Assembly (NCBI GenBank): GCA_023417315.1
Contig: JAEZFW010000085.1
Span: 62,001 to 126,000 of the forward strand
Direction: 5' to 3'
Length of the DNA: 64,000 bases
DNA from: Pseudomonadota bacterium
GTDB taxonomy: Bacteria; Pseudomonadota; Gammaproteobacteria; Steroidobacterales; Steroidobacteraceae
The notes beneath the pieces are model-generated. The model searched no databases, was not told where the DNA came from, and saw only the letters and a program-made list of their open reading frames with translations. How positions within the stretch are numbered: the first letter of the stretch is position 1; every line of letters starts with the position of its first letter. Below are positions 52,988 to 61,762 of this stretch, in pieces. Both the position numbers and the translations under genes were made by a program.

Positions 52988-55330
52988 ATGCTGGAGATCG
53001 GGCAGGAGCTTTCTGCCAGATTCGTCTTGGTCCGACGCCTTGGCTGCGGCGGCAGCGGCGAGGTCTGGCTCGCGCGCGATCGCGATCTGAATCGCGAAAT
53101 CGCGCTCAAGATCTTGGCGCCTGCGTGGATGCAGCACGAAAGTGCGATTGCAGCGATCGAGCGCGAATACGCGCTCCTGCGCGGCCTCGACCATCCGAAC
53201 ATATTGCGTGTGGAAGGACTGCATCGCGGGTCGGGTCGTCTTTGGATCGCGATGGAGTATGCGGAGCGTGGGAATCTCACGCAGCTGCGTGGTCGGAAGC
53301 TCGAGGAGCTTCTGTGCGCAGTGACGCCGATCGCCTCGGCTCTCGTCTATCTGCACGCGCGCGGACTCGTGCATCGCGACGTGAAGCCATCGAACATCCT
53401 GCTTATGTCCGATGGCACGTCCAAACTTGCCGATTACGATGCGGCGATCCGCGAAGGAACACTCGGGGGTGCGACTTCGCGCGGTTCGCCCTTCAGCATG
53501 AGCCCGCAACAGCTGGGCGGCGGAGCACCAGCGGCGAGCGACGATGTCTACGCATTCGGCGCGACATTGTATGAGTTATTGTCGGGATATCCGCCGTTCT
53601 ATCCGGATGCTAGAGCCGAGCGCATTCGGACCGAACAACCGGCGGCGCTGACGTCTTCGGTACCGGCGGTGGCGGCAGGCTTGATTACGCGAATGCTGGC
53701 GAAATCGCCGGCGGAGCGTCCTTCGATGGACAAGGTAGAGAACGAGCTGAAGGGAATGGTGAACACCAACGAAAATATTCGACCGGACTCCACTCCAGTG
53801 CGGATCGAGCCGCCGACCGCGCGTGCAACGGGCGCTGCAGGCGAGCCGCTTCGTAGCGAATGGAAGCGATCGAATAGCGCGAACAGTGCCAGCGCGCACG
53901 ATCTGCATCGTCAAGGTTTTCGGCGAGGGCTTGCTGCCTCGGCCGTCGCGCTCGGCCTCATCGCCGTGCTCATCGTGTTCTTCGCGTTGCCGCGCTGGGT
54001 GGAGGAGCAAGAGCCCGCAGCGTACAGACAAGCTGCATCGCAGACGCCCCAAGCTCGTCCTGAAGCTCGAGTCGAGAAGAAGGAGCTCGACTTCGCGGCG
54101 CTCGCTCGCGCCAAGCAAGAAGCCGAGGACCTCCGCGCGCCGTTGCAAGAGCGACTAGAGAAACTTCAATCGCAAGCTGTGGACGTGTGGGGCGGTGCTG
54201 AAATGCTGCGTGCGAACGAAGAGCTCGCGGCGGGCGATAAGAACATGGAAGCACGCGAGTACCTCGCGGCCGTCGAGCATTTCAAGAATGCAGCTCCGCT
54301 GTTCGACACGCTGGAGAAGCGCGCGGGTGAAGTGCTCTCCGAACGACTCTCGATGGGAACGAAAGCGCTCGAGGAAGGCCGCTCTGCCGATGCCCGAAGT
54401 GCGTTCGAGCTCGCCACGAAGATCGATCCGAAGAACGCGGTGGCCGCTGCCGGACTGAAGCGCGCGAGCACGCTGGATGAAGTTCTGGATCTCGTTGCCA
54501 GCGCAGAGCGGCAGGAGAAAGAGGCGCAGATGCAAGATGCGCTCGCGAGCTACCGTAAAGCCCTTGAACTCGATGCGCAGGCGCCGCGCGCAGCTGACGG
54601 AATCGCGCGCATCGAGGCGAGGCTGGCCGGCGATGCATTCGCGAGCGCGATGGCGCGTGGCTTCGGGGCGCTCGCGAAGTCCGATCATTCGAGCGCGCGC
54701 GCCGCATTTCAGGAAGCGGGAAGGATTCGGCCGAATGCGCCCGAGGTCGCGCAGGCGTTGCGGCAGATCGAACAAGAGCAACGCACGGGCGTGATCGGCA
54801 CCAAGCTGCGCGCCGCGCAGACGCTCGAAGCGCAGGAGCAATGGGCCGATGCGCTGAAGGAATATCAGGCAGTGCTCGAGCTCGATTCGACCGTTGCAGC
54901 GGCGAATGAAGGCGTCGCCCGTGTGTCGCCGCGAGCGGCGCTCAACGAGCAGCTCGAGTTGTATCTCACGCAGCCAGAGCGGCTCTTCAGTCAACCCGTA
55001 CGCTCGGCGGCGCGCGACACGCTCGCCCGCGCCCAACGTATTCAGAATGCGGGTCCGGTGCTGCAGAAGCAGATCACAACGCTCGGCGACTGGCTGGCGC
55101 GTGCTGAGGTGCCGGTGCCCGTTGCGATTCAGTCGGACAATCAAACCCAAGTGACGATCTATCGAGTGGGATCGCTCGGCGCATTCGAGCAGCGTTCGCT
55201 CGAGCTCGTTCCGGGACGCTACACACTCGTTGGTACACGTCCTGGCTATCGGGATGTGCGTCGTCAGATCGACGTCCTTCCAGGCGCATCGCTCGAGCCG
55301 ATCGACATCCGTTGCGAGGACAAAATTTGA
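52988..55330 (+). CDS. Transmembrane Ser/Thr kinase with C-terminal repeats, envelope cluster
   Basis: A 780-residue protein: Hanks-type kinase (1-260) with Gly loop GCGGSGEVW, Lys41, HRDVKPSN (129-136), but DYD (149-151) in place of DFG and MSPQQ in place of APE. Then a transmembrane helix (314-335), a coiled coil and TPR-like repeats outside, and a PEGA-like end (VPGRYTLVGTRPGYRDVRRQ). The Mg-binding Asp149 remains, so activity is possible but may be low. ATG at 52988; a GTG at 52946 overlapping the previous gene is an alternative. Its stop overlaps the next start. Confidence 0.87.
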   Translation: MLEIGQELSARFVLVRRLGCGGSGEVWLARDRDLNREIALKILAPAWMQHESAIAAIEREYALLRGLDHPNILRVEGLHRGSGRLWIAMEYAERGNLTQLRGRKLEELLCAVTPIASALVYLHARGLVHRDVKPSNILLMSDGTSKLADYDAAIREGTLGGATSRGSPFSMSPQQLGGGAPAASDDVYAFGATLYELLSGYPPFYPDARAERIRTEQPAALTSSVPAVAAGLITRMLAKSPAERPSMDKVENELKGMVNTNENIRPDSTPVRIEPPTARATGAAGEPLRSEWKRSNSANSASAHDLHRQGFRRGLAASAVALGLIAVLIVFFALPRWVEEQEPAAYRQAASQTPQARPEARVEKKELDFAALARAKQEAEDLRAPLQERLEKLQSQAVDVWGGAEMLRANEELAAGDKNMEAREYLAAVEHFKNAAPLFDTLEKRAGEVLSERLSMGTKALEEGRSADARSAFELATKIDPKNAVAAAGLKRASTLDEVLDLVASAERQEKEAQMQDALASYRKALELDAQAPRAADGIARIEARLAGDAFASAMARGFGALAKSDHSSARAAFQEAGRIRPNAPEVAQALRQIEQEQRTGVIGTKLRAAQTLEAQEQWADALKEYQAVLELDSTVAAANEGVARVSPRAALNEQLELYLTQPERLFSQPVRSAARDTLARAQRIQNAGPVLQKQITTLGDWLARAEVPVPVAIQSDNQTQVTIYRVGSLGAFEQRSLELVPGRYTLVGTRPGYRDVRRQIDVLPGASLEPIDIRCEDKI

Positions 55331-57738
55331 GCGAGCTCATCGTTCGGGAATCGCTCGGCGAACGTCGCGTCTCCGCGGCGGACTTGCCACTCGCAATCGG
55401 CGGACCTGGAAGCGGCATCGTCATGGCCGGTCGCCCGGATGGCGCTGAAGCTTTTCTCGGAGTTCACGAAGAACAGCTCTTCATCCAGCCGGCGAACGGG
55501 GCGGAAGTTCTGCACAACGGAGTGCGTGTCCATCGCTCCACGTGGTTGCGCGAAGGCGATGTAGTGAACTTCGGCAATGCGCGTATTCGCATCGCGCGCA
55601 GCGGCGATGCCCATCGCATCGACGTTGAAGACGGTAGCTCAGGCAACATCACGGCACCGCCCATCTTGCCGGAGCAACCGCGAGTGTCCGGCGAGAGCGA
55701 ATCGGAATCGGAACGCATCGACGCGGTGCAGTTCCGTGCAAGTGACGCTGCGAAGGTACGGCGCGGTCCCGTGCTCAATCCCACTCGGGTGGCGTTGCTC
55801 GCTGTCTGCGTCGTGGGCGCGGCCATCATGTGGTTCGTGCTCACCGCGACCTCGATCAGCGTGCAAACGGACCCGAGCGAAGCAGACGTGCAAGTGCGCG
55901 GGGGATTGCTTGCGATTCCGATGGGTCAGCGCATGCTGTTGCGCCCTGGCGAGTATCAAGTGCGAGCGGAGCTTCCCGGCTATCGGCCGGCGGAGCTCGA
56001 CATCGAGGTCACGAAGGAGCCGAACCAGCGCTTCGCGATGAAGCTCGAAAAGCTCCCGGGACGATTGCAGATCGAAACGCCTGCGCCCGCGCGAGTCAGT
56101 GTCGATGGACAAGAGATCGGCGAGGCGCCCGGCGAGTTCGAAATCGGACCTGGCAAACATCGCATTGCGATTGCAGCAGCCCGCTATCAGCCGTTCGCTG
56201 CGGAGATCGAAGTCGAAGGTGGCGGCAAAGCACAAAGCTTCCAGCCCGAGCTCGTTCCGAACTGGGCAGCCGTGAATGTCACGTCCGAGCCGGCAGGTGC
56301 GCAGGTGCTCGTCGATGGCGAACCTCGCGGCACGACTCCGCTTACGACCGAGATCCTAGCGGGCAATCATCCCCTCGAGCTGCGGCTCGAGGGATTCAAG
56401 CCCTGGACGACGGACGTGCAGATCAAGGCCGGTGAGCCGGTGGCGGTAGGACCGGTCAAGCTTGGCTTGCCGGACGGACGGCTCGCGCTGCGGTCCGACC
56501 CGTCTGGTGCGAGTGTTTCCGTTGCTGGCGTCTATCGCGGACAGACGCCCCTCAGCCTGGAGTTACGCCCTGACATCGCGCACTCGATCGTCGTCTCGAA
56601 GCCCGGCTATGAAGCAGCCACCCGCCAGGTTTCCTTGGGCGCAGGAGAGCAGCGAACCGTATCGGTGCCTCTCGAGGGCATCTTCGGAGAAGTGACCGTT
56701 CGCGCGCAGCCGGCAGATGCGCAGGTCTATGTCGACGGTCAACCGCGCGGCGCCGCGAATCAGACGCTGCGACTCGTAGCGACAGGTCAAGAGATCGCGG
56801 TTCGTAAGGAAGGATTCATCGAGTACAAGACGACGATCACCCCGCGACCGGGTGTGCCGCAGGTCGTTCAGACCACTTTACTCACGCCGGCGCAGGCGAA
56901 GGCTGCGGCAACCCCGACTACGCTTCGTACGAAATCCGAGCAAACGATGAAGTTGATGCCGACCGGGCGCTTCACGATGGGAAGCCCGAGGCGGGAGCCA
57001 GGGCGACGCGCGAATGAGGCGCAGCGACCCGTCCAGATCACACGCCCGTTCTACATCAGCGTTCACGAGGTCACGAACGGCCAGTATCGCAAGTTCCGCG
57101 CAACCCATCGTTCGGGGATCGTCGGTCAGCACACTTTGGATCTGGACAATCAACCGGTCGTAAACATTGCCTGGGAGGATGCCGTTCAGTTCTGCAATTG
57201 GTTGTCGCAGCAAGAAGGCCTCAAACCCGCGTATGAACGCAAGGGTGACACCTACGTTGCGGTCAATCCGATGACGAATGGATATCGACTCCCCACCGAT
57301 GCCGAGTGGGAATGGGTGGCGCGACATCAGCCCGGCGGCGAGCTGCGGCGCTATCCCTGGGGAGAGGCGCTGCCTGTCGCCCCGCGTTCAGGGAATTACG
57401 CTGATTCGAACGCACGATTGCTCGTCCAGAATGTCATTCCGGAGTACGACGATGGTTTCGCGGTTTCTGCCCCAGTCGGTAAGTTCCCCGCCAACACGCT
57501 AGGCGTCTTCGATATGGGTGGCAACGTCGCCGAATGGGTCCATGATTACTACAGCGTCACACCGACGGCGACCGAACCAGCGATTGATCCCATCGGGCCG
57601 AGCGAGGGTACTCAACATGTGATTCGGGGCTCGAGCTGGAAGAGCTCGAGTGTGACCGAGCTGCGGTTGGCAGCGCGAGATTACGGAGATCGCGGGCGCA
57701 ACGATGTGGGCTTCCGCATCGTGAGAAACGCCGAATAG
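55327..57738 (+). CDS. FHA-TM-PEGA-SUMF1 fusion protein, envelope cluster
   Basis: An 803-residue protein. The N-terminal FHA-like domain (about 10-95) is cytoplasmic, a helix (154-175) crosses the membrane, and four or five PEGA-type beta domains (180-530, with SDPSGASVSVAG, SEPAGAQVLVDGE, AQPADAQVYVDGQ) lead to a SUMF1/C-type-lectin-like domain (555-800: MGSPRREPG, YRLPTDAEWEWVAR, DMGGNVAEWVHDYY). The SUMF1 core lacks catalytic cysteines (RGSSWKSSSVTE), so it is a binding domain, not a formylglycine-generating enzyme. The start is TTG 55327, overlapping the kinase stop (TTGA) with AGGA upstream; it may bind the kinase's phosphothreonines. Confidence 0.87.
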   Translation: MSELIVRESLGERRVSAADLPLAIGGPGSGIVMAGRPDGAEAFLGVHEEQLFIQPANGAEVLHNGVRVHRSTWLREGDVVNFGNARIRIARSGDAHRIDVEDGSSGNITAPPILPEQPRVSGESESESERIDAVQFRASDAAKVRRGPVLNPTRVALLAVCVVGAAIMWFVLTATSISVQTDPSEADVQVRGGLLAIPMGQRMLLRPGEYQVRAELPGYRPAELDIEVTKEPNQRFAMKLEKLPGRLQIETPAPARVSVDGQEIGEAPGEFEIGPGKHRIAIAAARYQPFAAEIEVEGGGKAQSFQPELVPNWAAVNVTSEPAGAQVLVDGEPRGTTPLTTEILAGNHPLELRLEGFKPWTTDVQIKAGEPVAVGPVKLGLPDGRLALRSDPSGASVSVAGVYRGQTPLSLELRPDIAHSIVVSKPGYEAATRQVSLGAGEQRTVSVPLEGIFGEVTVRAQPADAQVYVDGQPRGAANQTLRLVATGQEIAVRKEGFIEYKTTITPRPGVPQVVQTTLLTPAQAKAAATPTTLRTKSEQTMKLMPTGRFTMGSPRREPGRRANEAQRPVQITRPFYISVHEVTNGQYRKFRATHRSGIVGQHTLDLDNQPVVNIAWEDAVQFCNWLSQQEGLKPAYERKGDTYVAVNPMTNGYRLPTDAEWEWVARHQPGGELRRYPWGEALPVAPRSGNYADSNARLLVQNVIPEYDDGFAVSAPVGKFPANTLGVFDMGGNVAEWVHDYYSVTPTATEPAIDPIGPSEGTQHVIRGSSWKSSSVTELRLAARDYGDRGRNDVGFRIVRNAE

Positions 57739-57753
57739 CGAAGGTTTCAAGTC

Positions 57754-58200
57754 ATGAGGCGCAGAGCACAAGCCAATCCGATGCGATTTCTGATCATGCT
57801 CGCGGTCATGTGGGCTGCGGGATCATGGTTGTTCGCTGCGGAGACCTCACCCGTTGCGCGTGCCAAGCAGCCGGCCCAAACGCAAGCGCAAGCCGTCGCG
57901 GCTCAAGAGGTACCAGCTCAAGCGCCCGTCGCGGAAGAGACGAGCGACGCAAGCGATGATGAATCCGCTGCGAAACAAGGCGAGCAAACGATCGCGCAAG
58001 ACGATACGTCCGCGAAGTCCGACGATAACGAGGGCGCGGCGGACAACAAGGAGAGCGAGGAGAGCAAGGAAGGCGAAGGCAAGTCGGCCGCAACGGCCAA
58101 GAGAGAGAGCGCGGCGGATGCCGGTGCATCGCCGCGTCGTTTCGTCCCATCCGAGCAGGTTCGCGCGGATTTCGACGTGTCTTTTCCCATAGATATCTGA
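57754..58200 (+). CDS. Acidic low-complexity exported protein, envelope cluster
   Basis: A 148-residue protein with a signal peptide or anchor (about 10-28), a long Ala/Glu/Asp/Lys-rich disordered region and a short ordered C-terminus (PRRFVPSEQVRADFDVSFPIDI, shown here in part). Such a tail on a tether suggests it docks on a partner in the periplasm. It starts 15 bases after the previous stop, and the ExbB-like gene begins 7 bases after its own. Confidence 0.7.
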   Translation: MRRRAQANPMRFLIMLAVMWAAGSWLFAAETSPVARAKQPAQTQAQAVAAQEVPAQAPVAEETSDASDDESAAKQGEQTIAQDDTSAKSDDNEGAADNKESEESKEGEGKSAATAKRESAADAGASPRRFVPSEQVRADFDVSFPIDI

Positions 58201-58207
58201 GTAACCC

Positions 58208-59032
58208 ATGGTCACAGCAGCAGCATCTGCGCCGCGTCGATTCCAATACCCGAGCGAATTCTTCGTCACGCTATTCGCGCTCATCGTCACTGTCGTGTCC
58301 GTTCACGCGCTTTACGTCGCGTGGATCCGGCCGGCCGGTACGGAAATCATCGCAGCCGAACAAGCCCGCATGCGCGCCGATCCCGATTACGTGCCGACCC
58401 GCTCGGTGTTCCTGGTCATCAAGGACTTCGAGCAAGAGGCAGAGATCATCCACTTCGTGTGGGCGATGCTGATCATCGGTTACAAGGCGTTGCTCGTGCG
58501 GCGTGAGCGCAAGATGCTCGAGCGCGAGCTCATCACGGTTCCCGAAGGCATCAAGGTCTTGCCCGAGGATGCCAAGGATTACGCGCGGCAGCTGGAAGCG
58601 TTGCCCGAGGAACAGAAATCGTCCCTGGTCGTGCGCGCGCTGCAACGGACCCTCGATCGCTTCGCGGCGACTCGCAGCATCCGCGATTCAGCAGAAACCT
58701 CCCGAGCGGTCTGCGATACCGAAGCCGATCGTCTCGATTCGGGCCTTGCGATGATCCGCTACATCGCATGGGCCATTCCCGCGATCGGATTCATCGGGAC
58801 CGTCCGGCACATCGGCGATGCGCTCCTGCAAGCGCACAAGGCAGTCACCGGCGATATCACCGGTGTTACTTCGGACCTTGGCATCGCTTTCAACGCGACG
58901 TTCGTCGCACTGTTGCTGACGATCATCCTGATGTTCTTCCTGCACCAACTGCAGCAATCGCAAGAGCAGTTCGTGCACGACACCGATCACTGGATCGATC
59001 AGCATTTGATCAGGCATATGCAAGTGCGTTGA
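58208..59032 (+). CDS. MotA/TolQ/ExbB-type proton channel protein
   Basis: A 274-residue inner-membrane protein with helices at about 18-39, 78-97, 181-199 and 225-245. The segments AIPAIGFIGTVRHIGDAL and LGIAFNATFVALLLTIILMF match the conserved channel helices of ExbB/TolQ (P-x-LGLLGTV; T-x-LGL), including the Thr residues lining the pore. It should form a pentamer and use the proton gradient. No ExbD/TolR gene is in the window; the two VWA proteins downstream have ExbD-like N-terminal helices and are candidate partners. Confidence 0.88.
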   Translation: MVTAAASAPRRFQYPSEFFVTLFALIVTVVSVHALYVAWIRPAGTEIIAAEQARMRADPDYVPTRSVFLVIKDFEQEAEIIHFVWAMLIIGYKALLVRRERKMLERELITVPEGIKVLPEDAKDYARQLEALPEEQKSSLVVRALQRTLDRFAATRSIRDSAETSRAVCDTEADRLDSGLAMIRYIAWAIPAIGFIGTVRHIGDALLQAHKAVTGDITGVTSDLGIAFNATFVALLLTIILMFFLHQLQQSQEQFVHDTDHWIDQHLIRHMQVR

Positions 59033-59047
59033 GCGCAGCTCAGCGTA

Positions 59048-59170
59048 CGTGATGGAGGTGATGTAAGTGATGAAGGTGATGAACGCCAGAGTGGGCGAGA
59101 TGATGAGCGCCACGGCGGCCTTCTGTTTCTGACCTATATCACCTGCGTCACTTACATCACCTCCATCACG
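59048..59170. repeat. Inverted-pair element, word GTGATGNAG
   Basis: Two 33-bp arms (59048-59080 and 59138-59170) are reverse complements at 31 of 33 positions, around a 57-base spacer. Each arm is four GTGATG/GTGACG words three bases apart. It sits between two genes of the envelope cluster, ending nine bases before the next ATG, so transcription must pass through it. Confidence 0.9.
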
Positions 59171-59178
59171 CCACTCCC

Positions 59179-60579
59179 ATGCTTTCACTCGAGCTTCTCG
59201 ATTCCGGTCTCCTCCTCGCGCAGCGGCGCGACAATGCTGTTTCGATCGTTGATGAGGCGCCTGGAGTTGCGATTCTCGAAGATCAAGCGACGATTACGGG
59301 CGTCGAAGCTGCACGCCGCGTGCGGTTGAAGCCGCTGCTCGCGCAGACGAATTACTGGCGCGCGCTCAGCACTGCGCCGCTCACGCGCCCGTCGCGACTG
59401 ATTCAGACGACCGCGGATTTGGCATACGCGCAAGCGGAGTCGCTGCTTCGCTCGCGCAACGATGGCGAAGGCGTGCTGCTCGCAGTTCCCGCCGGCTACA
59501 GTCGTGAGCAACTCGGGCTCATGCTCGGCATCATCAACGAGACCGGCGTATCGGTTGCGGGCCTCGTGGATGCAGCGCTCGCAGCGTGCAGTCTCGAGGC
59601 GGCACCTGCGCGTGTGCTGCACCTGGATCTCGAGTTGCACCAAGCGCTGCTCACCGTGCTCGAGTACTCGGGGGGCGAGCGAGCTGGCCTCAAGCGCAGC
59701 CGATACGAGATCGTTCTGCAACATGGGCTGTTCGCGATTCAACAGACGTGGATGCATTTCATTGCGGAGCATTTCGTTCGTAAGACGCGCTTCGACCCGT
59801 TGCATGAAGCTGCGAGCGAGCAGCGCCTGCTCGATCTGCTGCCGGGTTGGCTCGATTCGCTGAGCCATGAAGAGCGCATCGTGCTGTCGCTGAGCTTCGG
59901 GGAGCGTGCACTCGAGGTGGAGCTCGATCGTTCACAGTTCATCGCGGCCGCCGAGGCCCATTACGCTGATTTGCAGCGGTTAGTGCAAAGCGCGCGCGTC
60001 GCGGGGATGCCGATCGAGTTGCGGGTGTCGCAACGAGTCGCTGCATTGCCGGGCTTGCTAGACCGGCTGCGATCCTTGCGCGATTGCGAAGTGCAGGTGC
60101 TCGAGCGCGGCGCAGCCGCACTCGGTGCCCTTCAGAATGAAGCCGCCATACGTCGTCCAGTCGAGTCGCTTGCGCTCGTATATCACTTGCCGATCGCGGC
60201 AGCTGCGCACGATGCATCGCAGGTGCGGGAGATTGAGTCGACTCCTGCACCGCTGCGTCCGACTCACGTGCTTTTTCAAGGTCGAGCCTGGCGCATCACG
60301 GATGTACCGCTCGTGATCGGCTGGTCGGTCGAACGAGCTGCCCGCGCGCTCACGCTCCCGACTGCCGAGCCTGGAATCTCGCGGTCGCATTGCACTGTCC
60401 TGCGCCGAAACGGCTCGGTGCTCGTGGAGGATCACAGCACTTACGGTTCGTACGTAAACGATGAACGAGTGTCAGGACGTACCACACTCACAGTCGGCGA
60501 TCGGTTGCGCCTGGGCGCCCCGGGTGTGACGCTCGAGTTGATTCAGATGGTGAGCGACGATGGCGCGCCGCAAGACTGA
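59179..60579 (+). CDS. Actin/Hsp70-like fold protein with C-terminal FHA domain, envelope cluster
   Basis: A 466-residue protein. Residues 1-345 look like an ASKHA (Hsp70/actin) fold, with an initial SLELLDSGLLLAQ strand pair, AVPAGYSREQLGLMLGIINETG and VLHLDLELHQALLTVLEY, though nucleotide-binding motifs are weak. Residues about 365-455 form an FHA domain (RSHCTVL, VEDHSTYGSYVNDE), which recognises phosphothreonine. It has no membrane segment, so it is a cytoplasmic adaptor that could respond to the cluster's kinase. ATG at 59179; the end overlaps the next gene by 20 bases. Confidence 0.8.
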   Translation: MLSLELLDSGLLLAQRRDNAVSIVDEAPGVAILEDQATITGVEAARRVRLKPLLAQTNYWRALSTAPLTRPSRLIQTTADLAYAQAESLLRSRNDGEGVLLAVPAGYSREQLGLMLGIINETGVSVAGLVDAALAACSLEAAPARVLHLDLELHQALLTVLEYSGGERAGLKRSRYEIVLQHGLFAIQQTWMHFIAEHFVRKTRFDPLHEAASEQRLLDLLPGWLDSLSHEERIVLSLSFGERALEVELDRSQFIAAAEAHYADLQRLVQSARVAGMPIELRVSQRVAALPGLLDRLRSLRDCEVQVLERGAAALGALQNEAAIRRPVESLALVYHLPIAAAAHDASQVREIESTPAPLRPTHVLFQGRAWRITDVPLVIGWSVERAARALTLPTAEPGISRSHCTVLRRNGSVLVEDHSTYGSYVNDERVSGRTTLTVGDRLRLGAPGVTLELIQMVSDDGAPQD

Positions 60580-61654
60580 AGTTTTCAGCATGTCCTTTCT
60601 GGACTGCATTACCTGCGCGTTCGGGTCGGTCGTGCTCGTCTATACGCTCATCAACGCGCAAGGTGGACTGCGGCGCAAGACCGAATCGCAAGCGATCATG
60701 GCTGAAGTGTCCAAGATGGAGGAGCAAGTCCTCGAGGGATACCAGCGCCTCGTGATGTTGCGCAATTCGATGATCGAGACCGAGACCGAACAAGTGCGCA
60801 CCGAGGGAATGGGAACTCGCGTCATAGATGAAACCGAACGCCTAAAGGTGGAGCTCGCGGATGCGGACAAAGAGACGCTGTCGCGCCGTGAGGCGATCGA
60901 GCGCTTGAAAGCCGATCTCAAATCTCTCGAAGAAGGGGCTCGCCGACTGGAGGGCGCGACTGAGGACGCGAGTGCCACGGGCACGCGCGTGCGCGGCTTC
61001 GTCGGCCAAGGCGATCGCCAGTATCTCACTGGCCTGCGGGTCGGCGGCGATCGCATCGTGCTGCTCGTCGATGTCTCTGCAAGCATGCTGGACGACACGG
61101 TCGTCAACGTTCTGCGTATGCGTAATATGTCCGACGCACACAAGCTGCTCTCGGAGAAGTGGCGGCGCACGATCTCGACAGTCGAATGGCTGGCCGCGCA
61201 GATCCCGCTCGAAAGTCAGTTCCAAATCTATGCTTTCAATACGAAGGCATGGGCGCTGGTCAACGGCTCCGAAGGCAAATGGTTGAAGACGAATGATCCC
61301 AACGCGCTCGGGGATGCCATCAACAACCTGCGCAAGACGATTCCTCAGGATGGCACGAGCATCGAGAACGTCTTCGTCGCGATGAGCACGCTCAATCCGA
61401 AGCCGGACAATGTGATCATGATCACCGACGGCTTGCCGACGCAGGGCCCCAATCCACCGATGATTCGCAAGACGATCGATGGCGATGATCGACTCAAGCT
61501 GTTCGATCGCGCGTTCGCGAAGTACCCACGCGATGTGCCGCTCAATGTGATTCTGATGCCGATGGAAGGCGACCCTTCAGCCCCCGCGGCGTTCTGGCTC
61601 GCAGCGCGCACGACAGGAGGCTCATTCATGAGCCCGTCGAAGGATTGGCCATGA
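60560..61654 (+). CDS. VWA protein with ExbD-like N-terminal helix (1)
   Basis: A 364-residue protein. A short basic N-terminus precedes one helix (about 12-32) that begins FSMSFLDCITCAFGSVVL, with Asp15 at the position where ExbD, TolR and MotB carry their proton-binding Asp. A coiled coil (43-135) leads to a VWA domain with complete MIDAS DVSAS (171-175), predicted periplasmic. It starts inside the previous gene (20-base overlap), implying coupled translation. A paralogue follows. Confidence 0.85.
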   Translation: MARRKTEVFSMSFLDCITCAFGSVVLVYTLINAQGGLRRKTESQAIMAEVSKMEEQVLEGYQRLVMLRNSMIETETEQVRTEGMGTRVIDETERLKVELADADKETLSRREAIERLKADLKSLEEGARRLEGATEDASATGTRVRGFVGQGDRQYLTGLRVGGDRIVLLVDVSASMLDDTVVNVLRMRNMSDAHKLLSEKWRRTISTVEWLAAQIPLESQFQIYAFNTKAWALVNGSEGKWLKTNDPNALGDAINNLRKTIPQDGTSIENVFVAMSTLNPKPDNVIMITDGLPTQGPNPPMIRKTIDGDDRLKLFDRAFAKYPRDVPLNVILMPMEGDPSAPAAFWLAARTTGGSFMSPSKDWP

Positions 61655-61662
61655 GGAGAGAA

Positions 61663-61751
61663 GCGGATAGGGGATGGAGGATAGGGGATAGTCGGAACGC
61701 ATGGTTACGCGCATCTGGCTACAACCTACAGCCTACAGCCTACAGCCTACC
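61663..61751. repeat. Heptad arrays of two different words between the VWA genes
   Basis: The left part (61663-61691) has GGGATA/GGAGGATA words as in the elements at 22.9 and 34.7 kb. The right part (about 61719-61751) has three CCTACAG units. The two are not complementary, so this looks like a hybrid of two elements. Confidence 0.65.
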
Positions 61752-61762
61752 TGGAGGGCGCG

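Noticed and set aside
54155..55150. 331-codon open frame on the minus strand
   Set aside because: Antisense to the repeat part of the envelope-cluster kinase; no motifs.
56927..57738. Active formylglycine-generating or EgtB-type enzyme
   Set aside because: The SUMF1-like domain lacks the catalytic cysteines and shows no DinB-type metal site.
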